A stretch of 64,000 nt of DNA from Flavobacteriales bacterium (GCA_002863125.1 PKEB01000023.1:46401-110400); one strand, 5' to 3'. Counted from the first letter of the stretch, positions 18,334 to 28,441 are shown. Numbers and translations: made by a program. Notes: generated from the sequence alone by a model not told the origin.

Positions 18334-19100
18334 GGAATTTTTCGAGCGACAAGAATACTTCGCGGAGCGTCTTCACGCCAAGGTGCCAAGGCATAATCGC
18401 CATAATGGGCCTCGATGACGAAGCCCGCACGCTCGAGGAGCTGACGCCAGCCATCTGGTGACAACGCCCTTACCCGCTCCACATGGTGTTGGTGCTCTCC
18501 GTTAGGATCCGCATATTGGATGCTTTTCTCAATCCATCCATCCGCGATTCGACGGTGAATGGTAAACGTGTACCCACCCGCCTCCTTGACCTCCTGCTCC
18601 ACAAGGCCGCGCGCAACCTGTTCAGGATTCAAAAAATCAAAAATGAACAGCCCATTGGGGCGCAATGCCCAAGCCACTCCGGCAATTGTTCTCGACAAAT
18701 CCGCAACGGCCTCGAAATACCCCATGCTCGTGAACAGCGAAGACACAGCATCAAACGATTCGCCCTTTACGTGATTTTCCAACGAACGCATGTCGCCGTG
18801 TATGAACCGCAAGCGGTCCGATTCGCCATAGGCTGTACGTGCAGCTTGAATGCTATTGGGGCTAAGATCGATGCCCACGGCCTGCATCCCTTGAGCAGCG
18901 AACGCGGCGGCGTGCCGTCCAGCACCGCAGCCAACATCCAACACGTTTTGGGCATGCCCGTCGAAGACCCGTTCCGTTAAGGCTTGAATGAAGCGAACAG
19001 CCTCCGCTTCATCCCGCGCACCATACAGTGCGTGGTACGCCGGAGTGTTGAACCAGGTGACAAACCAATTGGCATCGCTTTTCCACAAATCACTTATCAT
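18324..19100 (-). CDS. Class I SAM-dependent methyltransferase
   Basis: A 258-residue cytoplasmic methyltransferase. Motif I, VLDVGCGAGRHAAAFAAQG, lies at about residues 58-76, followed by VGIDLSPNSIQAA (motif II, adenosine-binding Asp) and a later FDAVSSLFTSMGYF (motif IV region, about 118-131). Early residues DLWKSDANWFVTWFNTPAYH resemble Bacteroidota small-molecule methyltransferases. The substrate is unknown. It heads a two-gene (perhaps three-gene) unit with the ZIP transporter and is divergent from siaB across 53 bases. Confidence 0.85.
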   Translation of the reverse strand: MISDLWKSDANWFVTWFNTPAYHALYGARDEAEAVRFIQALTERVFDGHAQNVLDVGCGAGRHAAAFAAQGMQAVGIDLSPNSIQAARTAYGESDRLRFIHGDMRSLENHVKGESFDAVSSLFTSMGYFEAVADLSRTIAGVAWALRPNGLFIFDFLNPEQVARGLVEQEVKEAGGYTFTIHRRIADGWIEKSIQYADPNGEHQHHVERVRALSPDGWRQLLERAGFVIEAHYGDYALAPWREDAPRSILVARKIPCG

Positions 19101-19141
19101 TACTCATGACTCACCGCAGCGCGAAGTTCGGCCTTGTGACG

Positions 19142-19149
19142 TTAATTTG
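19142..19149 (+). promoter_or_regulatory. -7-like box (TTAATTTG) four bases before the siaB-like start
   Basis: Matches TAnnTTTG except at the second base; spacing to the ATG is ATGC. The same position occurs before many genes in this window. Confidence 0.45.
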
Positions 19150-19153
19150 ATGC

Positions 19154-19702
19154 ATGTCTGGGATCCTGCCCTCCGATGCACACTCATCTGCACGTTATCG
19201 CACAACGGAGCAGGATACAGTGGAATTGCAATGGTCTGGCGCCATCCAGAATCAAACGACCGATTTTTTGATGCAGTGGATGGAAACGCGCCTCGACCAG
19301 GTCGGCGCCCAATCCCTGCAGAAGAAGCGGCTCATTCGCGTGGCCATTGAGCTCCTGCAAAACATGCATCACCACGCAATTTCACACGATCCTCAGCCAG
19401 AGTTTGCCATTTACGCGACGGCCTCAGCCGCATGGCGCATCGAAACCTCCAACTCCATTGATTCCCCCAGCGCAGCGGAATTGCAGCAAACGTGGGAAAC
19501 GCTGAAGTCCAAATGCCAAAGCGAACTCCGCTCCATGCAGCGCGAAAAGTTGGCAGGCGACGCACGGAGCGAACACGGCGGCGGCGGGGTTGGATTGAAT
19601 GAAATCCTCCGCAAGGCCGATGGCCGCGTTGACATGAACATCGAAAACCAAGCTGGAATAGCCCGCGTTACATTTTCCGCTGAAATCCCCCTACAGTCAT
19701 GA
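19154..19702 (+). CDS. SiaB-family protein kinase (GHKL-like)
   Basis: A 182-residue cytoplasmic protein with features of a small GHKL ATPase: IRVAIELLQNMHHHA (about 63-77, the N-box helix with the Asn) and a Gly-rich lid EHGGGGVGLNEILRKAD (about 140-156). In Pseudomonas the kinase SiaB phosphorylates the regulator SiaC on a Thr, and the phosphatase SiaA reverses it. Here the next gene is a SiaC homologue sharing ATGA with this stop, so the pair is coupled. No SiaA-type phosphatase or SiaD-type diguanylate cyclase is in the window, so the output is unknown. Family assignment rests on motif pattern and this gene pairing. Confidence 0.8.
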   Translation: MSGILPSDAHSSARYRTTEQDTVELQWSGAIQNQTTDFLMQWMETRLDQVGAQSLQKKRLIRVAIELLQNMHHHAISHDPQPEFAIYATASAAWRIETSNSIDSPSAAELQQTWETLKSKCQSELRSMQREKLAGDARSEHGGGGVGLNEILRKADGRVDMNIENQAGIARVTFSAEIPLQS

Positions 19703-20067
19703 GCACCATTCAACTTGAAGGCACTGCGAAAACACCCCGGGTCGCATTCCATGACTCGCCTTTGTCCATGGAGATTTCCGGACGTTCCATTCCTGAAAAT
19801 TCCATTGCATTTTACACGCCGCTGCTGGAGTGGGTCGATGAGCATTTGAAAACCGGCGGCACGGTAGACGTGAGCATTCGTTTGGAATACTTCAATACCA
19901 GCAGCAGCAAGTGCTTGATGGATTTACTCAAACGCGTTGAACAATCCGCTGCTGAAGCAACGGTACTGTGGTACTATGAGGAAGATGATGAAGACATGCT
20001 GGAAGCCGGCGAAGACTACGATGCGATCATCGATATGCCTTTCCGCCTAATTGCCACCGCTGGTTAA
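19699..20067 (+). CDS. SiaC-family regulatory phosphoprotein (DUF1987)
   Basis: A 122-residue cytoplasmic regulator with the DUF1987 pattern: TPRVAFHDSPLSMEISGRSIPEN at the start (read across residues 12-34), then FYTPLLEWVDEHL and LEYFNTSSSKCLMDLL. Thr67 in FNTSSSK occupies the place of the Thr phosphorylated in Pseudomonas SiaC. An acidic stretch EEDDEDMLEAGEDYD lies near the end. Translationally coupled to the kinase. Its stop overlaps by four bases the stop of the convergent ABC transporter gene. Confidence 0.85.
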   Translation: MSTIQLEGTAKTPRVAFHDSPLSMEISGRSIPENSIAFYTPLLEWVDEHLKTGGTVDVSIRLEYFNTSSSKCLMDLLKRVEQSAAEATVLWYYEEDDEDMLEAGEDYDAIIDMPFRLIATAG

Positions 20068-22973
20068 TCCAGTCGCTTTCCCCAGCCCCAGCGTTCTGGC
20101 CACCGGTTGGCCAGAATGAAGTAGAGCAACGCGCTCATGGCCCACAACACAAACAGATTGAAGGTCGGAGTCTTGATGGACCACTGACCCAGCTGCTTTT
20201 CTGGAGCATAGAAAGGCGCATTCCACGCCTGACGTCCAAGCGGCATCTGATGAATAAAAGCCGTCTCTTGAACGAGCCCTCGGTCTGTTAGAGCAATGCG
20301 TTCGTGCCGGTCGGTTTGCATGACCCATTCGTGCAACGCATCGTTGTGGTGCGCATCCTTCAAGGCCTTGAGGTCCGTCGATCCTGACACGGCCTTGCGC
20401 TCTGCATCGCGTGCCTTGAACGCCTCCTTGTACGCATCCTTAAACGCATGCCGCACGTCTTCCGCTGTTGAAAGCGATTGGGTGGCGATGCCCCACGAAT
20501 TCAATTCGTCCAATGCCCCCTCCCACTCGCGGGAACGCACATCTGCATCCTCGATCAGGCGGTACTGCTGGTACCAAAAATCCCGTCGCCAAGCCGCCCG
20601 TTCCATCCGGTCCTCGAATGCTATAAACGGCGCGTCGGCCTCGTTTTCACGGGTCAAGTGAACCGCCAGGGATTCAAATCCCCAGCGCGATGCCATCAGA
20701 TTTCCAATCAATGGCACCCGGTCCACCTGCGTGAAGATGGGGTTGAATCGGTCAAACCGGATGATCGCCCCACCAAAGATGATCTGCGGGATGATGAGCA
20801 AGGGAATGATGATGTAAATCGTCTTGGCTGATTTCATTGCGGAAGACAGGTTCAAACCAAGCACATTGGCAAACGCACTTAAGCTGAACAAGGTCATGAA
20901 GAGCATGCCCGCGCCTGTTGGAATGTGAAGCACAGCAACGGCAATCAGCGTGAACAGCATGCTTTGAACGGCAGAAATACCGAGCATCACTGTCATTTTG
21001 GAAGCGAGGTAGGCGTTCCAGTCCAATCGCAAAAACCGCTCGCGTCGCAACGTGGGGCGGTCGCGGAAGATTTCCTCTGCACTGAAACTCAACCCGAGAA
21101 AGAGGGCTACAATTACCGAGATGAACAGAAACTGTGGTAAGTTCTCACTCAGGCGGTAAACAAACTCGCCCTCAGCACTGCGGTACCGTGTGAAGACCGA
21201 CAGCGCCAAGGCAAGCAGGGGCGCCTGCAAAAGGTTCATCCAAACGTATTGCTTGTTCTTTCGTTTGGCCGTGACATCCCGGCGCCAGTACGTGCGAAAC
21301 TGCTCCGACCAGCGAGGAACGACCGTTGCCTCCGGGGAATCCAACTCCTCCGTTGCTGGTGTGGCAGGACCACCCTCCTGGATCATGTTGTAGTAATCGT
21401 TCCATTCCTCCGGTGATACCCTGCGGTTTTCAGTCAGCTGCCCGTATTCATCGACCATGCACGAGGCAACCGTATCGAAGATTTCCTCCGGATTCACCGT
21501 TCCACAGGTCGTGCACATCGCCTCGCTGTTCTGCACTTGATTGGACATCTGCTTGAGGTACCCCAAGCATTCAAGTGGATTGTCCTGGTAAATAGGGTAA
21601 CCACCCACGTCTAGCAGCAAAAGCCGGTCGAACAACTTGAAGATGTCGGAGCTTGGCTGGTGGATGACGACGAATACGATTTTACCGCGGAGCGTCAATT
21701 CCTTCAAAATGTCCATAATGTGCTCGCTGTCGCGGCTCGACAATCCACTGGTGGGCTCGTCGACAAACAACACGGCAGGTTCTCGAATCAGCTCCAAGGC
21801 GATGTTCAACCGCTTGCGCTGACCTCCGGAAATGGTCTTATCCATTACGGACCCCACGCGGAGATCTCGGATGTCCCAAAGCCCCAACCGACGGAGTGTC
21901 AACTCGACGCGTTCAAGGCGTTCTTCTTCCGTGGCACCGCCCAGACTCAAATCCGCACTGAATTTGAGGTTTTCATAAACGGTCAATTCACTGATAAGTA
22001 CATCCTGCTGAGCGATGTGGCCGAGGCTGCCCTTGGCATTTCCCTCCCCCCCATAGATCGAGCTACCGTTGAGGTAAACTTCACCAAACGTGGGTTTCAG
22101 GGAACCATTCAAAATGTTCAGCAACGTGGACTTGCCCGATCCGCTCGCCCCCATAATGCCAATCAGGTCGCCTGATTGTGCCGTGATCGACAGCGGACGA
22201 AGCGCCGCCTCGTTGGGGTAATTGAAGAAGTGAGCCAAGTTCAATGCCTCAAACTGCATCCGCTGCTCCACGCGGTCGCATGTGCTGCAGCATTGCACGA
22301 CATCGCTGAAGAAGACAGCATGGCCTGCGCCATCCTTGATGACACTGCCCTGTGCCATGGGAGCGATGGAATGCTTTTGCACCGGATTGCCATTCAATTT
22401 CAAATCGCCACGACCCAAATCTTTGATGAAGAATAAATCGTCCGCTGAAACATTGCACACGATCAGCTGAGAGGATTGCTCATGAGGAAGCGCCACGGTA
22501 AACAGCGAAGCCTCCAACCCATCGGCGGAGGCGCATTTGACCAGAGCTTTCAATCCGGCTGAATCTTCAGGAAGCAGATGCAGCGCGTCAGCGACGGTAT
22601 TCAAAAAACTGTCGGCATCATCGATGGTTCCGGTCGATTTGGCCATCTCGGCCAGACGGGCAAATACAATCAGCCGGTCTTTCGCATCGAGTTCAACGAT
22701 GATCTGTTGGCAGAGGAACAGCAAGCGAACAGAGAGCTTCGACCGCCGCTTGGCCAATAACCGCTCGTCATCGGAATGCGGCATGCGCTTGTTCATACGC
22801 GCAATCTCCGCATCGTACTGCTTGAGGTAAGCCTGGGTGTATTCGTAGGACAACCGCCCGGCCAAGTAGCGTTCAGCGGCTTGACGACCATACATCGCTT
22901 CACGCGGCGTGCGGCCTGCGGCAAAAAGCGCAAACAGCCGAACAAGGGCGTCGAGGATTCCAGTGGTCATCAT
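20064..22973 (-). CDS. ABCG-type ABC transporter, fused ATPase-permease (969 aa)
   Basis: A single-chain half-transporter. Residues 1-170 form a helical N-terminal domain (TerB-like in feel), about 170-240 a small beta domain. The ATPase follows with Walker A GASGSGKST (about 272-280), signature ISGGQRKR (about 380), Walker B AVLFVDEPTSG (about 398) and H-loop FVVIHQPSSD. Membrane helices fill about 600-790 and one lies near the C-terminus, separated by a charged segment of about 140 residues. Two Cys clusters, CCSTC and MCTTCG, flank the ATPase. The reversed NBD-TMD order is the ABCG type. The substrate is unknown; lipid or drug export is possible. Converges on siaC. Confidence 0.85.
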   Translation of the reverse strand: MMTTGILDALVRLFALFAAGRTPREAMYGRQAAERYLAGRLSYEYTQAYLKQYDAEIARMNKRMPHSDDERLLAKRRSKLSVRLLFLCQQIIVELDAKDRLIVFARLAEMAKSTGTIDDADSFLNTVADALHLLPEDSAGLKALVKCASADGLEASLFTVALPHEQSSQLIVCNVSADDLFFIKDLGRGDLKLNGNPVQKHSIAPMAQGSVIKDGAGHAVFFSDVVQCCSTCDRVEQRMQFEALNLAHFFNYPNEAALRPLSITAQSGDLIGIMGASGSGKSTLLNILNGSLKPTFGEVYLNGSSIYGGEGNAKGSLGHIAQQDVLISELTVYENLKFSADLSLGGATEEERLERVELTLRRLGLWDIRDLRVGSVMDKTISGGQRKRLNIALELIREPAVLFVDEPTSGLSSRDSEHIMDILKELTLRGKIVFVVIHQPSSDIFKLFDRLLLLDVGGYPIYQDNPLECLGYLKQMSNQVQNSEAMCTTCGTVNPEEIFDTVASCMVDEYGQLTENRRVSPEEWNDYYNMIQEGGPATPATEELDSPEATVVPRWSEQFRTYWRRDVTAKRKNKQYVWMNLLQAPLLALALSVFTRYRSAEGEFVYRLSENLPQFLFISVIVALFLGLSFSAEEIFRDRPTLRRERFLRLDWNAYLASKMTVMLGISAVQSMLFTLIAVAVLHIPTGAGMLFMTLFSLSAFANVLGLNLSSAMKSAKTIYIIIPLLIIPQIIFGGAIIRFDRFNPIFTQVDRVPLIGNLMASRWGFESLAVHLTRENEADAPFIAFEDRMERAAWRRDFWYQQYRLIEDADVRSREWEGALDELNSWGIATQSLSTAEDVRHAFKDAYKEAFKARDAERKAVSGSTDLKALKDAHHNDALHEWVMQTDRHERIALTDRGLVQETAFIHQMPLGRQAWNAPFYAPEKQLGQWSIKTPTFNLFVLWAMSALLYFILANRWPERWGWGKRLD

Positions 22974-23026
22974 GTTGACTTCCTACGGAATTCCCCCGAA
23001 AAGGTTGCAAATCAAAGGTCAACGGC

Positions 23027-24544
23027 TCATTGCTGCCGTTCATAACACCCCATATCCGGCTGTCCAATCGCCCGGGGCAAACCATCCAAATCCAGTCCGA
23101 TGGCAAATTGAGAAGCGCCCCCGTCCCAGAGGGAGTTGTTCGAGGACAAATGAAAATCCCGGTCACTTGTGGATGCAAAAGGTGGAGTGTTGTCGGTCAA
23201 CGTCGCTTCCAAAATTTCCGCAGGAAAATCGGGGTCTTGTACGTCCACGGCTGAATACCGGATGAACGGTGATGCCGGTGGATTCAGCAGACTCACCACC
23301 AATTCATCAAAATCCGTCAAGCTGTAGTTGTTGCCCCAGAAGATGCAGTTGTTGAACGCTGACCCCTCAAGCGAACGCACCTGGATGTTGCCGTTGATGT
23401 CTTCGTACCAATCCGTGAACAAGACCGACGGCGATTGCCTCACTCCTTCTGACCAGTAATTGGCGAAGGTGCAGTGATCCAGCTTGTAGGCACCGCCGAG
23501 CGTAAAGGCTGCGGTGGATTGGCCACAATCGTAGAACAAATTGTTGTACCCCTCGATGGTGCCGCCTTGGGCGTACAACCCGTATGCACTCATGTTGTGG
23601 ATGACCGTGTTTCGAATGTCCAATGCCGGAGCCTGGTCCGTACCTGTGGTGTCTACTTGCAGGCCGATGGTGCCGTTCTTCAACACCGCATAATCCATCG
23701 TGCATTCCACGCCGCCGTACAGCCAAATACCGCCGCGTTGCGCGGTGACCTCTTCAGTGCCGTATTCCGTCTCGAACTGAAAATCAATCTCAATCCCCCA
23801 CTGCCCAGGTACATCCTCATAACTCGATTCCAATCGGTCGCCTTGAAAAACCACCTCATTCCCCAACTCTCCTGCCACGTTCAAAGTCGATTGGTACACC
23901 CGCAGACCGCTTCCATCGTGCACATGTACCTGCGTTCCTTCTTCAATGGTCAGCGTGCAACCCGGCTCCACTTCAACAATGCCATAGATGACGTGGGGCA
24001 GGTCATTTGTCCACACTTCATCGCATGAAGGCAGCGGATTCAGTTCGCCCAAACCGCCGTGGAAATGCGCATTCTGACCCCAAGCGATTAGATTGACGTG
24101 CTGCTCATTGCCGTTCGTGTTGAACCGCAGCTCATCCTCAATGACGAATGGCGTTGAAAGTACATTCGGATCCACCGTCACTTCCAAAAAGACCCACAGG
24201 CTGTCTTCGGCCAAAATCGGCCAGTCGGAGACGCTCGGCCCCACCTCGCCGTCGATGTTGACGCGAAACGGCGATTCGCTGCCTCCAACCAACTCAATTT
24301 CATCTATCCGTACCGCTTCTTTGTTGCGGTTGTGCACCTTCAGCGGCAAGGTCACCGAACCGATGGTCGTGAACACCGTATCAAACAAAATGGTATCGGC
24401 AGAGAACTCCAATTGAAGCGCGGGGTCTTCCGAAAACTGCACCTTGCCACACCCCGAGACAAAAAGACCCGCAAGCAGCACGGCGCCCATGGCAAATCCC
24501 GTGAATATTTTGGTGCGATCCCGCAGGTTTAAAGGCGTGTCCAT
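23027..24544 (-). CDS. Outer-surface lipoprotein with parallel beta-helix
   Basis: A 505-residue lipoprotein: MDTPLNLRDRTKIF, a hydrophobic stretch and lipobox FVSGC with Cys near residue 31. The early part (VHNRNKEAVRIDEIELVGG) resembles a choice-of-anchor/Ig-like domain. The central part has the short Gly/Asn-rich turns of a right-handed parallel beta-helix (AVLKNGTIGLQVD, NTVIHNMSAYGLYA, NNLFYDCGQSTAAF). The C-terminus carries GLPRAIGQPDMGCYE, common at the end of Bacteroidota beta-helix proteins. Such folds often bind or cut polysaccharide; no catalytic residues can be assigned. A CATCTTTG box lies six bases before the ATG. Divergent from the glycosylase gene by 11 bases. Confidence 0.82.
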   Translation of the reverse strand: MDTPLNLRDRTKIFTGFAMGAVLLAGLFVSGCGKVQFSEDPALQLEFSADTILFDTVFTTIGSVTLPLKVHNRNKEAVRIDEIELVGGSESPFRVNIDGEVGPSVSDWPILAEDSLWVFLEVTVDPNVLSTPFVIEDELRFNTNGNEQHVNLIAWGQNAHFHGGLGELNPLPSCDEVWTNDLPHVIYGIVEVEPGCTLTIEEGTQVHVHDGSGLRVYQSTLNVAGELGNEVVFQGDRLESSYEDVPGQWGIEIDFQFETEYGTEEVTAQRGGIWLYGGVECTMDYAVLKNGTIGLQVDTTGTDQAPALDIRNTVIHNMSAYGLYAQGGTIEGYNNLFYDCGQSTAAFTLGGAYKLDHCTFANYWSEGVRQSPSVLFTDWYEDINGNIQVRSLEGSAFNNCIFWGNNYSLTDFDELVVSLLNPPASPFIRYSAVDVQDPDFPAEILEATLTDNTPPFASTSDRDFHLSSNNSLWDGGASQFAIGLDLDGLPRAIGQPDMGCYERQQ

Positions 24545-24555
24545 GAACGGCAAAG

Positions 24556-25185
24556 ATGATGCATATTCACCGTATGAACGAACTCCATGCGGCTTTCATT
24601 GCGCACCTCAGTCACGAGGACCCCATCCTACTCCGAGAAGTGGAACAACACGGTGAATTGCACTGGCAGCCCGTACGACCGCACTTTGACGCGCTGTGCC
24701 TTGCCATCATTGGGCAGCAGCTGAGCACCAAAGCAGCAGCGACCATCGCTCGGCGGTTTGAGGCATGGGCCGAAGGGTGCGGTGGATTGAAGCCTGACGT
24801 GGTGCTGGACGCAGCAGTCAGCGAACTCCGCGCATTGGGATTGAGCGGTCAAAAAGTGACGTACATCGCAGCGCTCGCCGAAGCCTGGAACACCCATGCC
24901 GAACTGCACCGGTTGGAGCAACTGGAAGATGAGGAAGTAATCAAGGCGCTCACTGCCATCAAAGGCATTGGCGAATGGACCGCCCAGATGTTCTTGCTCT
25001 TCACCCTTCGGCGACCCGACGTATTTGCACCGCGGGATCTGGGCATCAAAAAAGCCATGGAGCAGCTGTACGGCCTTTCCATGGCTTCTTCAGATCGTGA
25101 ACTTGTGGCGTTCTCGGAACGATGGAGTCCCTACCGTTCCTTGGCGTGTCGGCACCTGTGGCAGGTGCTCGATGCCGTCGATTAG
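24556..25185 (+). CDS. DNA-3-methyladenine glycosylase II (AlkA-type)
   Basis: A 209-residue base-excision repair enzyme of the HhH-GPD superfamily removing alkylated purines. [19 protein letters not shown] (about 55-73), the helix-hairpin-helix [13 protein letters not shown] (about 136-148) and the GPD-loop aspartate in [16 protein letters not shown] (catalytic Asp in APRDLG, about 160) are all present. It is shorter than E. coli AlkA because the N-terminal beta domain is absent, as in many Bacteroidota homologues. The ATG giving MNELHAAF, 18 bases downstream, is an equally good start. The 3' end overlaps rpoD by four bases. Confidence 0.88.
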   Translation: MMHIHRMNELHAAFIAHLSHEDPILLREVEQHGELHWQPVRPHFDALCLAIIGQQLSTKAAATIARRFEAWAEGCGGLKPDVVLDAAVSELRALGLSGQKVTYIAALAEAWNTHAELHRLEQLEDEEVIKALTAIKGIGEWTAQMFLLFTLRRPDVFAPRDLGIKKAMEQLYGLSMASSDRELVAFSERWSPYRSLACRHLWQVLDAVD

Positions 25186-26051
25186 CCTAAGTAGCTTTTC
25201 AAAATGCGGCTGCGGCTGGTGTGCTTCAAGCGTCGAATCGCTTTCTCCTTGATTTGACGCACGCGCTCACGGGTCAAGTCAAAGCGTTCCCCAATTTCCT
25301 CGAGGGTCATGGGGTGCTCACCGTTCAAACCGAAGTACAAGCGAATGACGTCGCCTTCACGCGGTGTCAAGGTGCGCAGTGAACGTTCGATTTCCTTGCG
25401 GAGGGACTCGGTCATCAATTCCGTGTCCGGCGAAGGCGTATCTCCGGTGCGCATGACGTCGTACATGTTGCTGGAAGACTCGTCTCCATCCTTCAACGGT
25501 GCGTCCATAGAGACGTGACGCCCCGCATTCTTCATGCTTTGCTTCACTTCATCCAGCGTCATGTCCAGTGTTTCAGCAAGTTCCGCTGCTGTTGGTGGAC
25601 GTTCAAACTCCTGTTCCAAACGGGCAAAGGCCTTGTTGATCTTGTTGATTGAACCAATTTTGTTCAACGGCAGTCGAACGATTCGGCTCTGCTCGGCCAA
25701 GGCCTGCAAAATGCTTTGGCGGATCCACCAAACGGCATACGAGATGAACTTAAAACCACGTGTCTCGTCGAAACGCTGAGCGGCCTTGATCAGTCCAAGG
25801 TTGCCCTCGTTGATTAAATCCGGCAAACTCAACCCTTGGTTTTGGTACTGCTTCGACACAGAAACCACAAAACGCAGGTTCGCTTTGGTCAACTTTTCCA
25901 ACGCCACCTGGTCGCCCTTCTTGATGCGACGGGCCAATTCCACTTCCTCTTCTGCTGTAATCAAATCAACACGTCCAATCTCTTGCAAATACTTGTCAAG
26001 GGATGCCGTTTCACGGTTCGTAACCTGCTTGGTGATTTTTAGCTGCCGCAT
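25182..26051 (-). CDS. rpoD: Primary RNA polymerase sigma factor (RpoD/SigA)
   Basis: The housekeeping sigma factor, 289 residues: the short Bacteroidota form lacking region 1.1 and the non-conserved insert. Region 1.2 begins [16 protein letters not shown]. Region 2 has [20 protein letters not shown] and [17 protein letters not shown] (-10 recognition). Region 3 has [15 protein letters not shown], and region 4 ends with [20 protein letters not shown] (-35-type helix-turn-helix). This protein should read the TAnnTTTG / TTTG promoters listed here. No clear -7 box was found at its own start; the 66 bases between it and pnp hold none and no terminator. Confidence 0.97.
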   Translation of the reverse strand: MRQLKITKQVTNRETASLDKYLQEIGRVDLITAEEEVELARRIKKGDQVALEKLTKANLRFVVSVSKQYQNQGLSLPDLINEGNLGLIKAAQRFDETRGFKFISYAVWWIRQSILQALAEQSRIVRLPLNKIGSINKINKAFARLEQEFERPPTAAELAETLDMTLDEVKQSMKNAGRHVSMDAPLKDGDESSSNMYDVMRTGDTPSPDTELMTESLRKEIERSLRTLTPREGDVIRLYFGLNGEHPMTLEEIGERFDLTRERVRQIKEKAIRRLKHTSRSRILKSYLG

Positions 26052-26117
26052 GGATGGATTTTATTTCGTCGTTTCTAATTAAATGGAAAAGGGTCAGGAA
26101 TTGTTGCGCAAGGGGTG

Positions 26118-28352
26118 TTAATCCTCGTTTCGGCTGCGCTCTTCCCGGCGTGGTCCGCGGTCTCGGTTGCGATCGCCGCGTCCGCGCTCGCCGCGTGGGC
26201 GTTCGGGGCGCTCAACGTAGCCTTCTGGCTTTGGCAACAAGACTTTGCGGCTCAACTTGATCTTGCCGGTCTTCTCGTCACGGCCAACCACTTTGAACTT
26301 CACTACCTCGCCTTCTTTCAAGACGTCTTCCACCCGTTCAACGCGCTTCCAGTCCAGTTCGCTCACGTGAAGCAGACCGTCCTGTCCAGGAATGACCTCT
26401 ACAAACGCGCCGTATGGCATGATGCTCTTGACCTTGCCTTCGTATTCCTCGCCAATCTCAACGGTTGGTGGGAATGCAATGGCCTTGACCTTGGCAAGGG
26501 CGGCATCGATGGCCGACTTGTTCGAAGCGGCAATTTCGACGATGCCCTTTCCATCGACGTCCTCAATGCTGATGGTCGTCTCGGTTTCGGCTTGGATTTC
26601 CTGAATGATTTTACCGCCTGGGCCAATGATTGGTCCGATGGCTTCTCCTGGAACCGTCAATGAAACGATTCGTGGAGCGTGGTCTTTATAATCGGCACGT
26701 GGTTCGCTGATGCTACCGAGCATTTCCTTGCGGATGTGGTGGCGGCCCTCACGTGCTTGGGCCAGTGCTTCGCGCAATTGCTGGAAGCTCAACCCCTTAA
26801 TTTTGATGTCCATTTGGCATGCTGTAATGCCGTGCTCCGTTCCGGTCACCTTGAAGTCCATATCGCCCAAGTGGTCCTCGTCACCCAAGATATCGGAGAG
26901 TACAACGTACTTCCCAGAATCCATGTCGGTGATCAATCCCATTGCGATGCCAGATACAGGCGCCTTGATCGGCACACCGCCGTCCATGAGGGCCAAGGTA
27001 CCCGCACATACGGTCGCCATGGAGGACGAACCGTTTGATTCGAGGATTTCACTGACCAAACGAATCGTGTAGGGGCAGTCGTCGGTAGCAGGCAAAACCG
27101 GCTTCAAGGCTCGGAGTGCCAAATTACCGTGTCCCACCTCACGACGGCTGGTGCCGCGCAGTGGACGCTCTTCACCTGTTGAGAACGGTGGAAAGTTGTA
27201 GTGCAACAAGAACTTCTCGTTCTTGCGAACCAACGCACCGTCGATCAACTGCTCGTCGAGTTTGGTACCCAAGGTCAGCGTCGTCAATGACTGCGTCTCC
27301 CCGCGTGTAAAGATGGAGCTACCGTGTGTGCTGGGCAGGTAATCGACTTCCGTCCAGATGGGGCGAATGTCGGTTGAAGAACGGCCGTCGAGGCGGATGC
27401 CTTCGTTCAAAAGCAAATCGCGAACGGCTTTCTTCTGTGCTGCACCAATGTACTGGCGCAACATGAAGCCCTTTTCAGCTACTTCTTCCTCGGAGAGGGT
27501 GGCCATGAAGGCTTCCTTCAATTCGGAGAACTTCGCCTTGCGCTCTTCTTTCGTTCTGCCCTGCTTGGCCGCTTCGTAGAACTTCTCGACCAAGGCGTCG
27601 TTGACGCGAGCACGCAAGTCCTCGTCGTGGTCTTCGTGAGAGTATTCGCGCTGAACACCGAAGTGACCTGTAGCTTTCGCTAACTCGTTTTGTGCTTCGC
27701 ACTGCTTTTGGATGGCGGCGTGTGCTGCTTCGATGGCGTCCACCATCTCGTCTTCGCTCACTTCGCTCATTTCGCCTTCCACCATGACAATGCTGTCCAT
27801 GCTACCCGCGACCATGATGTCCATGTCCGCACGCTCCAGCTCCGAACGGAACGGATTAATGATGAACGCACCATCTACTCGCGCCACGCGCACCTCCGAG
27901 ATGGGGCCGTCAAATGGAATGTCACTTACTGCGATGCACGCAGAAGCGGCGAGGCCCGCCAAGCTGTCTGGCAGCACTTCTTCATCAGCAGACATCAATT
28001 GAATCATGACCTGCGTTCCTGCGTGGTAATCGCCTGGGAACGTTGGGCGCAAGGCGCGGTCAACCAAGCGCATAACCAATACTTCCGTATCAGAAGGACG
28101 TGCCTCACGCTTGAAGAAACCGCCTGGGAAACGTCCTGCAGCTGCGTATTTTTCTCTGTAATCGACTGTCAATGGCAAGAAGTCGACGTCGTCTCGGACG
28201 TCGTGAGCAGAAACTGCTGTTGCCAATAACATGGTGTTGCCGCTCTTTACGACAACAGAACCGTGTGCTTGCTTGGCAAGCTTTCCGGTTTCAATGCTGA
28301 TCTCGCGCCCGTTGCCGAGATCGATGGTTTGGTTGTGTACCGTGTAATTCAT
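26118..28352 (-). CDS. pnp: Polyribonucleotide nucleotidyltransferase (PNPase)
   Basis: A 744-residue phosphorolytic 3'-5' exoribonuclease, normally a trimer and part of RNA turnover complexes. Two RNase PH cores (about 1-220 and 320-545) flank a helical domain. The second core holds the usual [13 protein letters not shown] and the active-site [19 protein letters not shown] domain (about 560-620, [14 protein letters not shown]) and an S1 domain (about 635-705, [17 protein letters not shown]) follow. The C-terminus ends in an Arg/Glu/Gly tail ([16 protein letters not shown]) that may be an extra RNA contact. The gene lies downstream of rpsO in the same direction, as in many bacteria, but separated by a terminator. 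Confidence 0.97.
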   Translation of the reverse strand: MNYTVHNQTIDLGNGREISIETGKLAKQAHGSVVVKSGNTMLLATAVSAHDVRDDVDFLPLTVDYREKYAAAGRFPGGFFKREARPSDTEVLVMRLVDRALRPTFPGDYHAGTQVMIQLMSADEEVLPDSLAGLAASACIAVSDIPFDGPISEVRVARVDGAFIINPFRSELERADMDIMVAGSMDSIVMVEGEMSEVSEDEMVDAIEAAHAAIQKQCEAQNELAKATGHFGVQREYSHEDHDEDLRARVNDALVEKFYEAAKQGRTKEERKAKFSELKEAFMATLSEEEVAEKGFMLRQYIGAAQKKAVRDLLLNEGIRLDGRSSTDIRPIWTEVDYLPSTHGSSIFTRGETQSLTTLTLGTKLDEQLIDGALVRKNEKFLLHYNFPPFSTGEERPLRGTSRREVGHGNLALRALKPVLPATDDCPYTIRLVSEILESNGSSSMATVCAGTLALMDGGVPIKAPVSGIAMGLITDMDSGKYVVLSDILGDEDHLGDMDFKVTGTEHGITACQMDIKIKGLSFQQLREALAQAREGRHHIRKEMLGSISEPRADYKDHAPRIVSLTVPGEAIGPIIGPGGKIIQEIQAETETTISIEDVDGKGIVEIAASNKSAIDAALAKVKAIAFPPTVEIGEEYEGKVKSIMPYGAFVEVIPGQDGLLHVSELDWKRVERVEDVLKEGEVVKFKVVGRDEKTGKIKLSRKVLLPKPEGYVERPERPRGERGRGDRNRDRGPRREERSRNED

Positions 28353-28380
28353 CTTTCCTGTAAAATCATCCTAAGGCATC

Positions 28381-28396
28381 TCACCCCGTTGGGTGA
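28381..28396 (-). promoter_or_regulatory. Hairpin in the pnp leader
   Basis: A perfect inverted repeat TCACCC/GGGTGA with a four-base loop, 28 bases before the pnp start and just after the rpsO terminator. It has no T-run, so it is more likely a leader structure than a terminator. E. coli pnp is autoregulated through its leader; a parallel here is only a suggestion. Confidence 0.4.
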
Positions 28397-28399
28397 AGA

Positions 28400-28441
28400 C
28401 GCAAAAAAACGAAGAAGGCAATGGTGTGATACCGATTGCCT
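28400..28441 (-). terminator. Terminator of rpsO
   Basis: On the minus strand AGGCAAT...ATTGCCT (seven pairs plus an inner GGT/ACC) followed by TCTTCG and seven T. It can leak to allow rpsO-pnp read-through. Confidence 0.8.
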
